From JAHJDS01 sp964569795 (GTDB lineage: Bacteria; Desulfobacterota; Desulfarculia; Desulfarculales; JAHJDS01), in NCBI GenBank assembly GCA_964569795.1, contig CAZMVB010000011.1, forward strand, positions 1 to 64,000: 64,000 bases of DNA, in the 5' to 3' direction. The notes below the pieces were generated by a model. That model saw only the letters and a program-made list of their open reading frames with translations. It ran no database searches and was not told where the DNA came from. Shown piece after piece: positions 15,572 to 23,871 of this stretch (position 1 is the first letter of the stretch; each line of letters begins with the position of its first letter). A program made the position numbers and the translations under genes.

Positions 15572-18205
15572 TCACAGTTCCGGAAGGATTTCCTCGAGGC
15601 GATAGGTCTCGATGACGTCGCCCACCTTGATGTCCTGATAGCCCTCGAGTCCGATGCCGCACTCGTAGCCCTTCTCGACCTCCTTGACGTCGTCCTTGAA
15701 GCGCTTGAGCGACCCGATGGTCCCGGTGTACTGGACCACGCCGTCCCGGAGGAGATGGACCCGGGCGCTGCGCTCGATCTTGCCGTCGAGCACGGCGCAG
15801 CCGGCGATCGTCCCCACCTTGGGCACGTGGAAGGTGTCCCGGACCTCGGCCCGGCCGACGGTCTGCTCCCGATAGGTCGGCTCCAAAAGGCCGGTCATGG
15901 CGTCCTTGACCTCGGAGATGACCTCGTAGATGACGTCATAGGTCCGGATGTCCACGCCCTCCTTTTCGGCCAGCTCGACCACCTTGGGGTTGGGTCGCAT
16001 GTTGAACCCGATGATGATCGCGTTGGAGGCCGAGGCCAGCAGGATGTCGGTCTCGGTGATGGCCCCGGTGGCGGCCTGGAGGACGTTGACCTTGACCTGG
16101 TCCGTGGACAGCTTGGCCAGGGACTCGTTGATGGCCTCGACCGAGCCGTGGACGTCCCCCCGGATGATGAGGTTGAGTTCCTTGGCCTCGCCTTCCTTGA
16201 TCTTCTCGAACAGGCCCTCCAGGCTGACCTTGGAGGTCTGGACCAGCTCCTCCTCGCGGCGCTTGTTCTGGCGGTGCTCGGCGACCTGCTTGGCCTGCTT
16301 TTCGTTTTCCATGACGATCAATTCGTCGCCGGCCTCGGGCACCCCGGACAGGCCCTGGACCTCGGCCGGGATGGACGGTCCGGCCTGATCGATCGGTTCC
16401 CCCCGGTCGTTGGTCAGGGCCCGGACCCGCCCGAAGAACGGCCCGCAGACGTACACGTCGCCCGTCCGGAGCGTGCCCTCGGTGACCAGGATCGTGGCCA
16501 CCGGGCCGCGCCCCTTGTCCAGGCGGGCCTCGACGATGCGCCCCCGGGCCAGTTTGTGGGGATTGGCCTTCAGCTCGAGGATTTCGGACTGGAGGACGAT
16601 CATCTCCAGCAGGCTGTCCAGCCCGGTCCTTTCCTTGGCCGAGACCGGGACGAAGATGGTCTCGCCGCCCCAGTCCTCGGGGACCAGTCCCAGATCGGCC
16701 AGTTCGCGCTTGACCCGGTCCGGCTCGGCCTCGGGCTTGTCGATCTTGTTGACCGCCACCAGGATCGGCACCCCGGCGGCCTGGGAGTGGTTGATGGCCT
16801 CCTTGGTCTGCTCCATGACCCCGTCGTCGGCGGCGACCACCAGGACCACCAGGTCGGTCACCTGGGCCCCGCGGGCCCGCATGGTGGTGAAGGCCTCGTG
16901 GCCCGGGGTGTCCAGGAAGACGATCTCGCCGGCGTCGAGGGTGACGTGGTAGGCGCCGATGTGCTGGGTGATGCCGCCCGCCTCGCCGGCGGTGACGTTG
17001 GTCTGGCGGATGGCGTCCAGCAGCGAGGTCTTGCCGTGATCGACGTGGCCCATGATGGTCACCACCGGCGGCCGGGCCTCGAGGTCCTCCGTCTTGTCCT
17101 CGACGGCGTGGAGGTACTCCTGCTCCTCGAAGACGGACTTTTCCAGTTCATAGCCGAATTCGGTGCCGATCAGGCTGGCGGCGTCGAAGTCGATGGCCTG
17201 GTTGAGTCCGGCCATGACGCCCATGGCCATCAGTCTCTTGACGACCTCGCTGGCCTTGACCCCCATCCGCTTGGCCAGATCGGCCACGGTGATGGCCTCG
17301 CCGACCTTGAGGCGTCGCTTGATGGCCTTGGGGGTGGTGATTTCGGTGTGGGCGGTCCGTTTTCCGGGACCTTTCTTGCCCCGGCGGCCGCGGCCGGTGT
17401 CGTAGATGTCCTTGTGTTCCAGGACCTCCCGCTTGCGGAAACCGACCCGGCTGAACAGGGTGGCGTCGTCGGGCGGCTGGGCCCGCTTGCCTTTCTTGCG
17501 TTTCTTGGCCCGGCGTCCGGCCTCGCCCTCCTCGGCCTGGGGCGGCGGAGGCGCCGGGGGACCGGACGGTCGTCCGGACCCGGGAACCGGAGGCTCCTGG
17601 GGCAGGATTACGGGCGCCCGTTCGGGCATCTTGATGATCCGGGCCGGGGCGTCCCTTTTGTCCCGGGGCTTCTTGCGGGTCGGCTTCGGGGCCGGCGTTT
17701 CCGCGGCGGGCTCGGCCTCGGCCGGGCCCGGCTCGGCCTCGGCCCCGGCCGCGTCCGGTTCCGGCTCGGCGGCGGCCTGTTCCTCGGCCGTCGGCCCGGC
17801 CTCGGCCTCCCTGGTGATCGGGGCCGGCTCGACCGGGGGTTCCCCGGCCGGGGCGGCGGTGATTTCGACCGGCTCGACCTCGGCGGAGGCCGCAGCCGGG
17901 ACCTCGTCGGCCGGGACGGTCTCGATCTCGACCGAGGGCTCGGCCTCGGCGGGAGGCGCGGCCTCCTCGGGCTCTTCCGGGCGGGCCTTCTTGCGGCGAC
18001 GGATGACCGTCGGCCGGACCCGCTTTTCCTCGACCGCCTCTGACTCGGGACGAACTATCTTCTGCCTGGCCTCTTCGACCTCTTCCTCGGTCAAGGTGCT
18101 CATCGGACTCTTGACCGGATAGTCCAGCATGATCAACTGCTCGACCAGCTCCTTGTTTTCCATACTAAGTTGTTTGGCCAATTCATAGACCCGTACTTTG
18201 GCCAT
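15572..18205 (-). CDS. infB: Translation initiation factor IF-2
   Basis: IF-2 brings initiator tRNA to the 30S subunit and promotes subunit joining with GTP. The 877-residue protein has an N-terminal IF2_N winged domain (VRVYELAKQLSMENKELVEQ), then about 200 residues of Ala/Pro/Glu-rich disordered linker, a second IF2_N module near 300-350, the G domain with GHVDHGKTS at about 385, DTPGHEAFT and NKID, and the beta-barrel/C1/C2 domains to the end (GYECGIGLEGYQDIKVGD). ATG 18205 is preceded by AAGGGGG. It follows ylxR by nine bases. Confidence 0.98.
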   Translation of the reverse strand: MAKVRVYELAKQLSMENKELVEQLIMLDYPVKSPMSTLTEEEVEEARQKIVRPESEAVEEKRVRPTVIRRRKKARPEEPEEAAPPAEAEPSVEIETVPADEVPAAASAEVEPVEITAAPAGEPPVEPAPITREAEAGPTAEEQAAAEPEPDAAGAEAEPGPAEAEPAAETPAPKPTRKKPRDKRDAPARIIKMPERAPVILPQEPPVPGSGRPSGPPAPPPPQAEEGEAGRRAKKRKKGKRAQPPDDATLFSRVGFRKREVLEHKDIYDTGRGRRGKKGPGKRTAHTEITTPKAIKRRLKVGEAITVADLAKRMGVKASEVVKRLMAMGVMAGLNQAIDFDAASLIGTEFGYELEKSVFEEQEYLHAVEDKTEDLEARPPVVTIMGHVDHGKTSLLDAIRQTNVTAGEAGGITQHIGAYHVTLDAGEIVFLDTPGHEAFTTMRARGAQVTDLVVLVVAADDGVMEQTKEAINHSQAAGVPILVAVNKIDKPEAEPDRVKRELADLGLVPEDWGGETIFVPVSAKERTGLDSLLEMIVLQSEILELKANPHKLARGRIVEARLDKGRGPVATILVTEGTLRTGDVYVCGPFFGRVRALTNDRGEPIDQAGPSIPAEVQGLSGVPEAGDELIVMENEKQAKQVAEHRQNKRREEELVQTSKVSLEGLFEKIKEGEAKELNLIIRGDVHGSVEAINESLAKLSTDQVKVNVLQAATGAITETDILLASASNAIIIGFNMRPNPKVVELAEKEGVDIRTYDVIYEVISEVKDAMTGLLEPTYREQTVGRAEVRDTFHVPKVGTIAGCAVLDGKIERSARVHLLRDGVVQYTGTIGSLKRFKDDVKEVEKGYECGIGLEGYQDIKVGDVIETYRLEEILPEL

Positions 18206-18214
18206 GATTCCCCC

Positions 18215-18511
18215 TTAAGAATCGATCGTCCCGATGTAATCTCGAAAAATTCTTTGCCCCGCAATCTCGGTCCGTTGCTCCTCGGTCAGGCTCACCCGCA
18301 GCGAGCGCTCCAGCCGCCGGCGCTTCAGGGCCGACTCCAGGCATTGCCGGTCGGGACAGAGGTAGGCCCCCCGACCGGGCAGTCGCCCGGGGAGATCCAC
18401 GGCCAGGCCGCCCCCCGGCCGGGCGGCGAGGCGAATCAATTCGCCCCGCGGGGCCCGCCGTCCGCAGCCGGCGCAGGTGCGGACCGGAACGTGTCGGCTC
18501 CCGGGCGTCAT
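18215..18511 (-). CDS. ylxR: YlxR/RnpM-type RNA-binding protein (DUF448)
   Basis: The 98-residue protein has the two hallmarks of the DUF448 family: RTCAGCGRRAPRGELIRLA and LPGRGAYLCPDRQCLESAL. The fold has a positively charged face; family members bind RNA and, in B. subtilis, modulate RNase P (RnpM). The ATG at 18511 directly abuts the nusA stop (TAGATG), so translation is coupled. The nusA-ylxR-infB order is conserved widely. Confidence 0.93.
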   Translation of the reverse strand: MTPGSRHVPVRTCAGCGRRAPRGELIRLAARPGGGLAVDLPGRLPGRGAYLCPDRQCLESALKRRRLERSLRVSLTEEQRTEIAGQRIFRDYIGTIDS

Positions 18512-20197
18512 CTAGGAGCGGTCTCCTTCTGCCGGGCTCGGCCGGCCGGTTTCGCCGGAGGCCGGCGGTTGATCCGTCCCCGGGTCCGGTCCGGTCCGGC
18601 CGGCCTCCTCCTGGTCGGCGGGAGGCGCCGCCTCGCCCTCGGGCGGCACGGCCGCCTCTTCCCCGGCTTCGGGGACCGCCTCCTGGGCCGGGGCCGGGGT
18701 CGGCTCGGTCTCGACCTCCGGTTCGGCCGAGGTCGGCTCGGTCTCGACCTCCGGTTCGGCCGCGGTCTCCTCGGCCGCCGCTTCGGCCTCTTCTGCGCCC
18801 TCGTCCTCGGCCGGTTCAGCGGCCTCGGCTTCAGCCGGTTCAGCGGCCTCGTCTTCGGCCTGTTCGGCGGCCTCGTCCTCGGCCTGTTCCTCGGCCCCCG
18901 TTTCGGCCGGTTCAGCGCCCTCGGCCTCGGCCTGTTCGGCGGCCTCCTGTTCGGCCCGGGCGGCGACCTCGACCAGATATTCCTCGGCGGTCTTGATCAG
19001 TTCCTCGGCCCGGGCCTCCTCGATGCCGTCCAGGGCGGCCAGTTCCTCGACCGTGGACCCGGCCACCTGTTCGGCCGAGGTATAGCCGGCGGCGAACAGG
19101 GTGTCGGCGGTCAGCTCCCCGGTGCCGCTGATCTCCAGCAGGGACCGGTACCCGTCGCGCAACTGCTGGCTGTAATCGCTGTCGCTGATGACGTCGATCC
19201 GCCACCCGGTCAGCCGGCCGGCCAGGCGGACGTTCTGGCCCTTGCGGCCGATGGCCAACGACAGATGCTCGTCCGGGACGATGACCTCCATGGATCGGTC
19301 GGCCTCGTCGATGATCACCCGGGAGACCTCGGCCGGGGCCAGGGCGTTGCAGACGAACTTGGCCGGATCGGCGTTCCAGGGGATGATGTCGATCTTCTCG
19401 CCCCGGAGCTCCTGGACCACGCTCTGGACCCGCGAGCCCTTGACCCCGACGCAGGCGCCCACCGGGTCCACGTCCGAATCCCGGGAGGCCACGGCGATCT
19501 TGGTCCGGCTGCCGGGCTCCCGGGCGACGCTGACGATGGAGACCACGTTCTCGGCGATCTCGGGCACCTCCATCTCGAAGAGGGCCTTCATGAAATCGGG
19601 ATGGGTCCGCGACAGGATGATCTGCGGCCCCCGGGAGATGCGCTTGACGTCCAGGACCCAGGCCCGGACCCGGTCGCCGGGCCGGTAGGACTCCCGGGGG
19701 ACCTGCTCCCGGGGGGGCAGCACGGCGTCGGTCCGTCCCAGGTTCACGATCAGGGATCCCTTGTCGTAGCGGGTGACGATGCCGTTGATGATCTCGCCCT
19801 GGCGGTCCTTGAAGTCCTCATAAATGATGTCCCGCTCGGCGTCCTTGATCCGCTGGATGATGACCTGCTTGGCCGACTGGGCGGCGATGCGGCCGAAGGC
19901 GTTGGTGTCCATCTTGACGCCCAGCTCGTCGCCCAGTTCGCAGTCCGGGTCCAGCTTGCGGGCCTCGGGCAGCGAGATCTCCAGGGCCTCGTCCTCGACC
20001 TCCTCGACGACCTCCTTGAACTCGAAGACCTCGATCTCGTCCATTTCCTCGTTGTAGGTCACCTCGAGTTCGTGCCTGGGGCCGAACTTCTTCTTGGCCG
20101 CGCTCCGGATGGCCTCCTCGAGGGTCATGATCAGGATCTCCCGCTCGATCCCCTTGTCCCGGCTGACCTGATCGATAATACGCGTTAATTCATTCAC
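18512..20197 (-). CDS. nusA: Transcription termination/antitermination factor NusA with a long acidic tail
   Basis: NusA binds RNA polymerase and nascent RNA and controls pausing, termination and antitermination. The 561 residues include the N-terminal polymerase-binding domain (about 1-125), S1 (about 130-200), and KH1/KH2 (about 200-345, with GACVGVKGSRVQSV and LAIGRKGQNVRLA). A helix-hairpin-helix-like region follows to about 405 and then a tail of about 155 residues made almost entirely of Glu, Ala, Pro, Thr and Asp. Core motifs are intact; the tail is unusual for NusA outside some deltaproteobacteria. The start is GTG 20197 with GGAGG eight bases upstream (VNELTRIIDQV). It lies between rimP and ylxR. 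Confidence 0.97.
   Translation of the reverse strand: MNELTRIIDQVSRDKGIEREILIMTLEEAIRSAAKKKFGPRHELEVTYNEEMDEIEVFEFKEVVEEVEDEALEISLPEARKLDPDCELGDELGVKMDTNAFGRIAAQSAKQVIIQRIKDAERDIIYEDFKDRQGEIINGIVTRYDKGSLIVNLGRTDAVLPPREQVPRESYRPGDRVRAWVLDVKRISRGPQIILSRTHPDFMKALFEMEVPEIAENVVSIVSVAREPGSRTKIAVASRDSDVDPVGACVGVKGSRVQSVVQELRGEKIDIIPWNADPAKFVCNALAPAEVSRVIIDEADRSMEVIVPDEHLSLAIGRKGQNVRLAGRLTGWRIDVISDSDYSQQLRDGYRSLLEISGTGELTADTLFAAGYTSAEQVAGSTVEELAALDGIEEARAEELIKTAEEYLVEVAARAEQEAAEQAEAEGAEPAETGAEEQAEDEAAEQAEDEAAEPAEAEAAEPAEDEGAEEAEAAAEETAAEPEVETEPTSAEPEVETEPTPAPAQEAVPEAGEEAAVPPEGEAAPPADQEEAGRTGPDPGTDQPPASGETGRPSPAEGDRS
18699..18762. repeat. 33-bp tandem repeat inside the nusA tail
   Basis: A 31-base block occurs at 18699-18729 and again, identically, at 18732-18762, giving a 33-base period in frame. 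It encodes two copies of an 11-residue AEPEVETEPTx unit. Adjacent degenerate repeats (18780-18960) encode AE-rich units such as AEDEAAE. The region looks prone to slippage and length change. Confidence 0.8.
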
Positions 20198-20225
20198 CGC
20201 CTTGTCCTCCAGCCCCGGGGGCCGC

Positions 20226-20735
20226 TTATTCAAATCCTTCAGGGCAAAGTCGGACCTGTTTGACCTCGTCGAGCGGAAGCAACATCTTCCGCCCGTCCAC
20301 TTCCAGGGCCAGACCGCCTCCCTCGAGTCCGGCCATCCGCCCGATGACCACACCGCCGGTCGCCTCGGAGCCGGGGTGGACCACCTTGACCCGACGCCCG
20401 GCAAAGTAGTCGAATTCCTCGCGACGCCGCAGGCGGCGGGTCAGTCCGGGAGAGGTGACCTCCAACTGGTAGGGGCCCTCCAGGTCCAGATAGACGTCGA
20501 TCAGGTCTTCGGCCCGGCGGCTGATGGCCGCGCAGTCATCGACGCTCAGGCCCTCTGGACGATCGATCACCAGCCGAAGCAGCGACCGGCCGTGGCCCGG
20601 CTTGTGCTCCACGTCCAGCAAGTGAAAGCCCAGGTCCTCGATCAGGGGCCGGACCGCCTCCTCGGCGGCCCGGGCGGCCCGGCTGAGGACGACGTCCGGA
20701 TCCAAACTCTTGCGCTCCGTCAATTGTGGCTTCAC
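20226..20735 (-). CDS. rimP: Ribosome maturation factor RimP
   Basis: RimP assists late 30S assembly. The 169-residue protein shows the two-domain layout: the N-terminal alpha/beta domain with AVRPLIEDLGFHLLDVEH, LRLVIDRPEGLSVDDCAAIS and YQLEVTSPGLTRRLR, then the SH3-like C-terminal domain with GRRVKVVHPG and LPLDEVKQVRL. Two starts are possible: GTG 20735 or TTG 20750 (174 residues), which has GGGG two bases upstream. Either way the gene begins within about 20 bases of the terminator T-run at 20757. It is the first protein gene of the operon, 28 bases before nusA. Confidence 0.93.
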   Translation of the reverse strand: MKPQLTERKSLDPDVVLSRAARAAEEAVRPLIEDLGFHLLDVEHKPGHGRSLLRLVIDRPEGLSVDDCAAISRRAEDLIDVYLDLEGPYQLEVTSPGLTRRLRRREEFDYFAGRRVKVVHPGSEATGGVVIGRMAGLEGGGLALEVDGRKMLLPLDEVKQVRLCPEGFE

Positions 20736-20756
20736 TCGGCGCCCGTCCAAGACCCC

Positions 20757-20788
20757 AAAAAAAACGAAAAGGTGGGCTTTAGCCCACC
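20757..20788 (-). terminator. Intrinsic terminator immediately before rimP (probable attenuator)
   Basis: On the minus strand GGTGGGCT (20788-20781) pairs with AGCCCACC (20778-20771), followed by TTTTCGTTTTTTTT (20770-20757). The T-run ends six to 21 bases before the possible rimP starts, leaving no room for a promoter in between, so the downstream operon must be transcribed through this terminator. The structure is directly visible; its role as a control point is inferred. Confidence 0.85.
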
Positions 20789-21069
20789 CCGGTAACCCGC
20801 CTTAAGCGGCCGATAGTCAACCGACGTCCAGAGTACAGACTGCCGACGAACGGCCGCCGAGCCCGGTCGGTTGCCCGACCGCCGACCCGTGACCGCCGGT
20901 CGCGGGCCGTCCTCTCGATCAGCCGGCCGTAGCGGCCGGTTGGGCACCAGGTCCTCGCACGATCCACAAATCAAAGCCGGTGGCGTCCGCCCTGCGGACG
21001 CATCGACCCCGGAAGGAGCTCTCTGGAACGCTCCCCGGCGGCCTTGATAAGGGACGACCACCAATGGGC
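20789..21069 (-). other. Structured leader between tRNA-Gly and the rimP terminator
   Basis: About 280 bases without a convincing ORF. On the minus strand it holds strong hairpins: GCGTCCGC/GCGGACGC (21001-20994 with 20990-20983, loop of three) and CCGGCCG/CGGCCGG (20939-20933 with 20929-20923, loop of three), plus further GC-rich complementarity up to the terminator. It may be an untranslated leader acting in attenuation, or a small RNA ending at the terminator. I do not recognise it as RNase P, tmRNA, SRP or a known riboswitch. A weak minus promoter-like TTGACT (20820-20815) without a good -10 is also present. Confidence 0.5.
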
Positions 21070-21145
21070 TGGAGCGGGCAACGGGGATCGAACCCGCGAC
21101 ATCAAGCTTGGGAAGCTTGCACTCTACCAGCTGAGCTATGCCCGC
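21070..21145 (-). tRNA. tRNA-Gly (anticodon CCC)
   Basis: The 76-base cloverleaf on the minus strand starts GCGGGCATAGCTCAG, has an anticodon stem CAAGC/GCTTG around the loop TTCCCAA (anticodon CCC, reading GGG), the TTCGATC T-loop and a TGCCCGC acceptor. Discriminator T and CCA are encoded (21073-21070). U73 is usual for bacterial glycine tRNAs. It is the first gene after the strong promoter at 21257-21285 and precedes rimP-nusA-infB, in the same position that metY holds in the E. coli nusA operon. Confidence 0.96.
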
Positions 21146-21212
21146 TCACCGGTGAGCCAAGCCCGCCCGCCGAGGGCCGTGTCCGCCCGCCGGCGAGCCC
21201 TGCCCGCCCACC

Positions 21213-21285
21213 TGCCAATGAATCTAGCATTGCTTTCGTGCCATTGGCAAGAGAAAAGCATAGCCTCGACCCGGGACGATGTCAA
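21213..21285 (-). promoter_or_regulatory. Strong sigma-70 promoter and downstream inverted repeat heading the tRNA-rimP operon
   Basis: On the minus strand TTGACA (21285-21280) and TATGCT (21262-21257) are separated by 17 bases, a near-consensus promoter about 110 bases before the tRNA. Just downstream an inverted repeat TGCCAATG (21213-21220)/CATTGGCA (21242-21249) brackets the predicted start of the transcript and could form a 5' hairpin or bind a regulator. The rest of 21146-21212 is GC-rich with no gene seen. Confidence 0.75.
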
Positions 21286-21414
21286 GGGTATCATTTGTTT
21301 TTTCAGCGACCCGGGCCCCCGGGACCGGGCTGCCCCGCGCCGGGAAAACCGAGTCGGGCCGGGACGTCCGGCGGCCGCCCGGAAGGAGATGACATCTCCC
21401 CGGCCCTTTTGCCC

Positions 21415-21443
21415 TTGTCAAAAACAGAGGACTGGGCTAACAT
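21415..21443 (+). promoter_or_regulatory. Promoter of the nucleotide-sugar dehydrogenase/ior run
   Basis: TTGTCA (21415-21420) and TAACAT (21438-21443) are 17 bases apart; the start ATG is at 21489. A perfect inverted repeat GGAGAT-gac-ATCTCC (21385-21399) lies just upstream of the -35 box and may be a regulator site. The intervening 21286-21384 is GC-rich spacer between divergent promoters without visible genes. Confidence 0.65.
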
Positions 21444-21488
21444 GACCGTCTTGTAAAGGGTCCAACACCCAGGGAAGGATTTCCTCGG

Positions 21489-22847
21489 ATGACAAAAATA
21501 GCCGTTGTCGGAATGGGTTACGTCGGAATTCCCTGCGCGGCCCTCCTGGCCGACGTGGACGGGTTCGACGTGACCGGCATCCAGCGCCGCTCCAACCGGT
21601 CCGGCTGGAAGATCGAGGTCCTCAACCAGGGCCAATGCCCCATCGAGGGCAACGAGCCGGGCCTATCGGACCTGATCGGCCGGGTGGTGACCAAGGGCTC
21701 CTTCCGGGTGACCGATGACTTTTCGGTGATCGGCGACATGGACGTCATCCTGATCGACGTCCAGACCCCGACCGACGGTGCCGATCACAAGCCCGAATAC
21801 CTGTCCATGAAGGAGGTCGCCCGCCAGATCGGGGCCTACATGAAGAAGGGCGCTCTGGTCATCATCGAGTCCACCGTGGCCCCCGGGACGACCCAGAACG
21901 TGGTCCAGCCCATTTTAGAGCGCAAGAGCGGCCTCACGGCCGGCCGGGATTTCTCGCTGGCCTACTCCTACGAGCGGGTCATGCCCGGCAAGCTGATCGA
22001 CTACATCGTCAACCTGCCCCGGATCGTGGGCGGCATCGACCCCGAGTCCGAGCGCCGGGCGGTGGAACTCTACTCCCGGATCGTGACCGCCCGGATCTAC
22101 TCGACCGACGTCCTCACGGCCGAGACGACCAAGACCATAGAGAACGCCTACCGGGACGCCAACATCGCCTTTGCCAACGAAATGGCCCTGGTTTGCGAGA
22201 AGCTGGGCGTCAACGTTTACGAGGTCCGGGAACTGATCAACACCCGCTCGGAACGGCACATGCACGATCCCGGGGCGGGCGTGGGCGGACACTGCCTGCC
22301 CAAGGACACCTGGCTGCTCAGGTACGGCCTGCAGACCTACGGCGACCCGTCCATGGAGCCCCGGTTCATCGGCCTGGCCCGCTCGGTCAACAACTACATG
22401 CCGGTCCACCTGTGCGAACTGATCAAGGCCGGGCTGGCCGAGCGGGGCGTGCCCCTCAAGGAGGCCAAGGTGACCCTGCTGGGGGTGGCCTACCTCGAGG
22501 ACGCGGACGACATCCGCAACACGCCGGCCTACGACGTGGTCCGCGAACTGGGGGCCCACGGCGTCGAGATCGTCGCCCATGACCCCCACGTCCGGCCCGC
22601 CGATTTCCCCCAGGCCGAATTGATTCGGGACCTGGAGGCCGCCCTGACCGGGTCTGACTGCGCGGCGATCATCACCAAACACCGGCTGTACTATGACCTC
22701 GATCTGGACCTGGTCAAGCGGGTGATGCGGACCCCGTTCATCGTGGACGGCCGCAACGTCCTCCGGACGAATTGGGTGACCGAGGCCGGCGTCCTTTACA
22801 AGGCCATCGGCAAGGGCCGGGCCGCTTCCGGGCGACACGATGCCTGA
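21489..22847 (+). CDS. Nucleotide-sugar dehydrogenase (UDP-sugar 6-dehydrogenase family)
   Basis: The 452-residue protein belongs to the UDP-glucose/UDP-ManNAc dehydrogenase family, which oxidises the C6 alcohol of a nucleotide sugar to a carboxylate with two NAD. Landmarks are the N-terminal Rossmann motif VVGMGYVGIPCA, ESTVAPGTT, the central helix with ENAYRDANIAFANE, the catalytic cysteine in GVGGHCLPKDTW and the C-terminal GVAYLEDADDIRNTPA domain. Its overall pattern is closer to WecC/VipA-like enzymes than to UDP-glucose dehydrogenase. It begins a run of overlapping genes, although the Ior genes downstream have no obvious metabolic tie to it. Good promoter upstream. Confidence 0.93.
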   Translation: MTKIAVVGMGYVGIPCAALLADVDGFDVTGIQRRSNRSGWKIEVLNQGQCPIEGNEPGLSDLIGRVVTKGSFRVTDDFSVIGDMDVILIDVQTPTDGADHKPEYLSMKEVARQIGAYMKKGALVIIESTVAPGTTQNVVQPILERKSGLTAGRDFSLAYSYERVMPGKLIDYIVNLPRIVGGIDPESERRAVELYSRIVTARIYSTDVLTAETTKTIENAYRDANIAFANEMALVCEKLGVNVYEVRELINTRSERHMHDPGAGVGGHCLPKDTWLLRYGLQTYGDPSMEPRFIGLARSVNNYMPVHLCELIKAGLAERGVPLKEAKVTLLGVAYLEDADDIRNTPAYDVVRELGAHGVEIVAHDPHVRPADFPQAELIRDLEAALTGSDCAAIITKHRLYYDLDLDLVKRVMRTPFIVDGRNVLRTNWVTEAGVLYKAIGKGRAASGRHDA

Positions 22848-23871
22848 GCCGGTTCAAGACAGACTGGTCCGGGAGGTGCTCGAGGCCGGCCGCTGCGTCA
22901 GGTGCGGGGCCTGCGTCGGGCTGTGCCCCCACTTCCGGTTCAGAGACGGCCTGGTGGTCACCACCGACGAATGCACTCTGGAGCAGGGTCGCTGCGCCAA
23001 CCTCTGCCCCCGGCTGGTGGACGATCCGGCGCGGCTGTTCGACGATCTGGGCCTGCCGGCCCCCCGGGGCGAGGACCCGGGCCCGACCCTCGACATCTTC
23101 CAGGCCCGGGCGGCGGTGCCGGCGGCCGGGGTCCAGTACGGCGGGGTGGTGACGGCCCTGGTCAGCCTGATGCTGTCCATGGGTTACGTCCGCGGGGCGG
23201 CCCTGGCGGCCTATCGCGGCCGGGACTGCCCCCAGGGATTTCTGGCCAAGACGCCCCTGGAGGCGGTGGCCGCGGCCGGGTCCAACTTCGCCGGCTCGGC
23301 CTCGCTCGAGGCCTTCCACCGGGCGGTGGGCCAGAGCAAGCTGTGGCCCCTGGCCGTGGTCGGTCTGCCCTGTCAGGTCCAGGCCCTGGCCCGGCTCAAG
23401 GCCCTGGACCTTCCCGAGACGGCCGACGCCCGCCACGCCCTCCGGTTCGTGCTCGGGCTGTTCTGCACGGCCAATCTGGCCTGGCGCGATCTGAGGTCCT
23501 GGTTCCAGGCCGAGGGGGTGCCCCTGAACTGGACCCGGACCGACGTCCCCCCGCCGCCGGCCGAGAAATTCATGGTCGAGCGGGAGGGGGACAGCTGGGA
23601 ACTGCCCCTGGACGGTTTCCGGTCCCGGATGATGCCCGGGTGCGCCGAGTGCACCGATTTGACGGCCGAGCTGGCCGACATCTCGGTCGGCGCGGCCGAG
23701 AACCGACCCGGCTGGAACACGGTCATCATCCGCACCGAGACCGGGCGACAGCTCTGGACCGAGGCCCTGGACCAGAGGCTGCTGGTGACCGAGGAGATGC
23801 CCGCCGACGCCCTGGCCCACCTGCGCTGGGCCGTGGGCAACAAGCGCCGGCGGAAAAAGGTGACCGGATGA
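22840..23871 (+). CDS. FrhB/FdhB-family Fe-S flavoprotein (coenzyme F420 hydrogenase/dehydrogenase beta subunit-like)
   Basis: The 343-residue protein starts with a cysteine cluster GRCVRCGACVGLCPH (residues about 17-31) and a second pair in GRCANLCPR. It then has the FrhB-type core: QYGGVVTAL, LPCQVQALARLKAL and a late CAECTD motif binding Fe-S. FrhB homologues bind FAD and Fe-S clusters and pass electrons between ferredoxin and F420, NAD(P)H or other acceptors. The ATG overlaps the dehydrogenase gene by eight bases, and its own stop overlaps iorA (ATGA). The coupling to iorAB suggests it relays electrons for the Ior complex; this is inference. Confidence 0.85.
   Translation: MPEPVQDRLVREVLEAGRCVRCGACVGLCPHFRFRDGLVVTTDECTLEQGRCANLCPRLVDDPARLFDDLGLPAPRGEDPGPTLDIFQARAAVPAAGVQYGGVVTALVSLMLSMGYVRGAALAAYRGRDCPQGFLAKTPLEAVAAAGSNFAGSASLEAFHRAVGQSKLWPLAVVGLPCQVQALARLKALDLPETADARHALRFVLGLFCTANLAWRDLRSWFQAEGVPLNWTRTDVPPPPAEKFMVEREGDSWELPLDGFRSRMMPGCAECTDLTAELADISVGAAENRPGWNTVIIRTETGRQLWTEALDQRLLVTEEMPADALAHLRWAVGNKRRRKKVTG

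Noticed and set aside
18699..18960. CRISPR-like repeat array
   Set aside because: The repeats are in frame inside nusA, have no unique spacers, and encode an acidic tail.
20732..21064. Minus-strand open frame of 110 codons spanning the rimP leader
   Set aside because: It crosses the terminator T-run and strong hairpins, has no ribosome binding site and no recognisable protein; the region is better read as untranslated leader.
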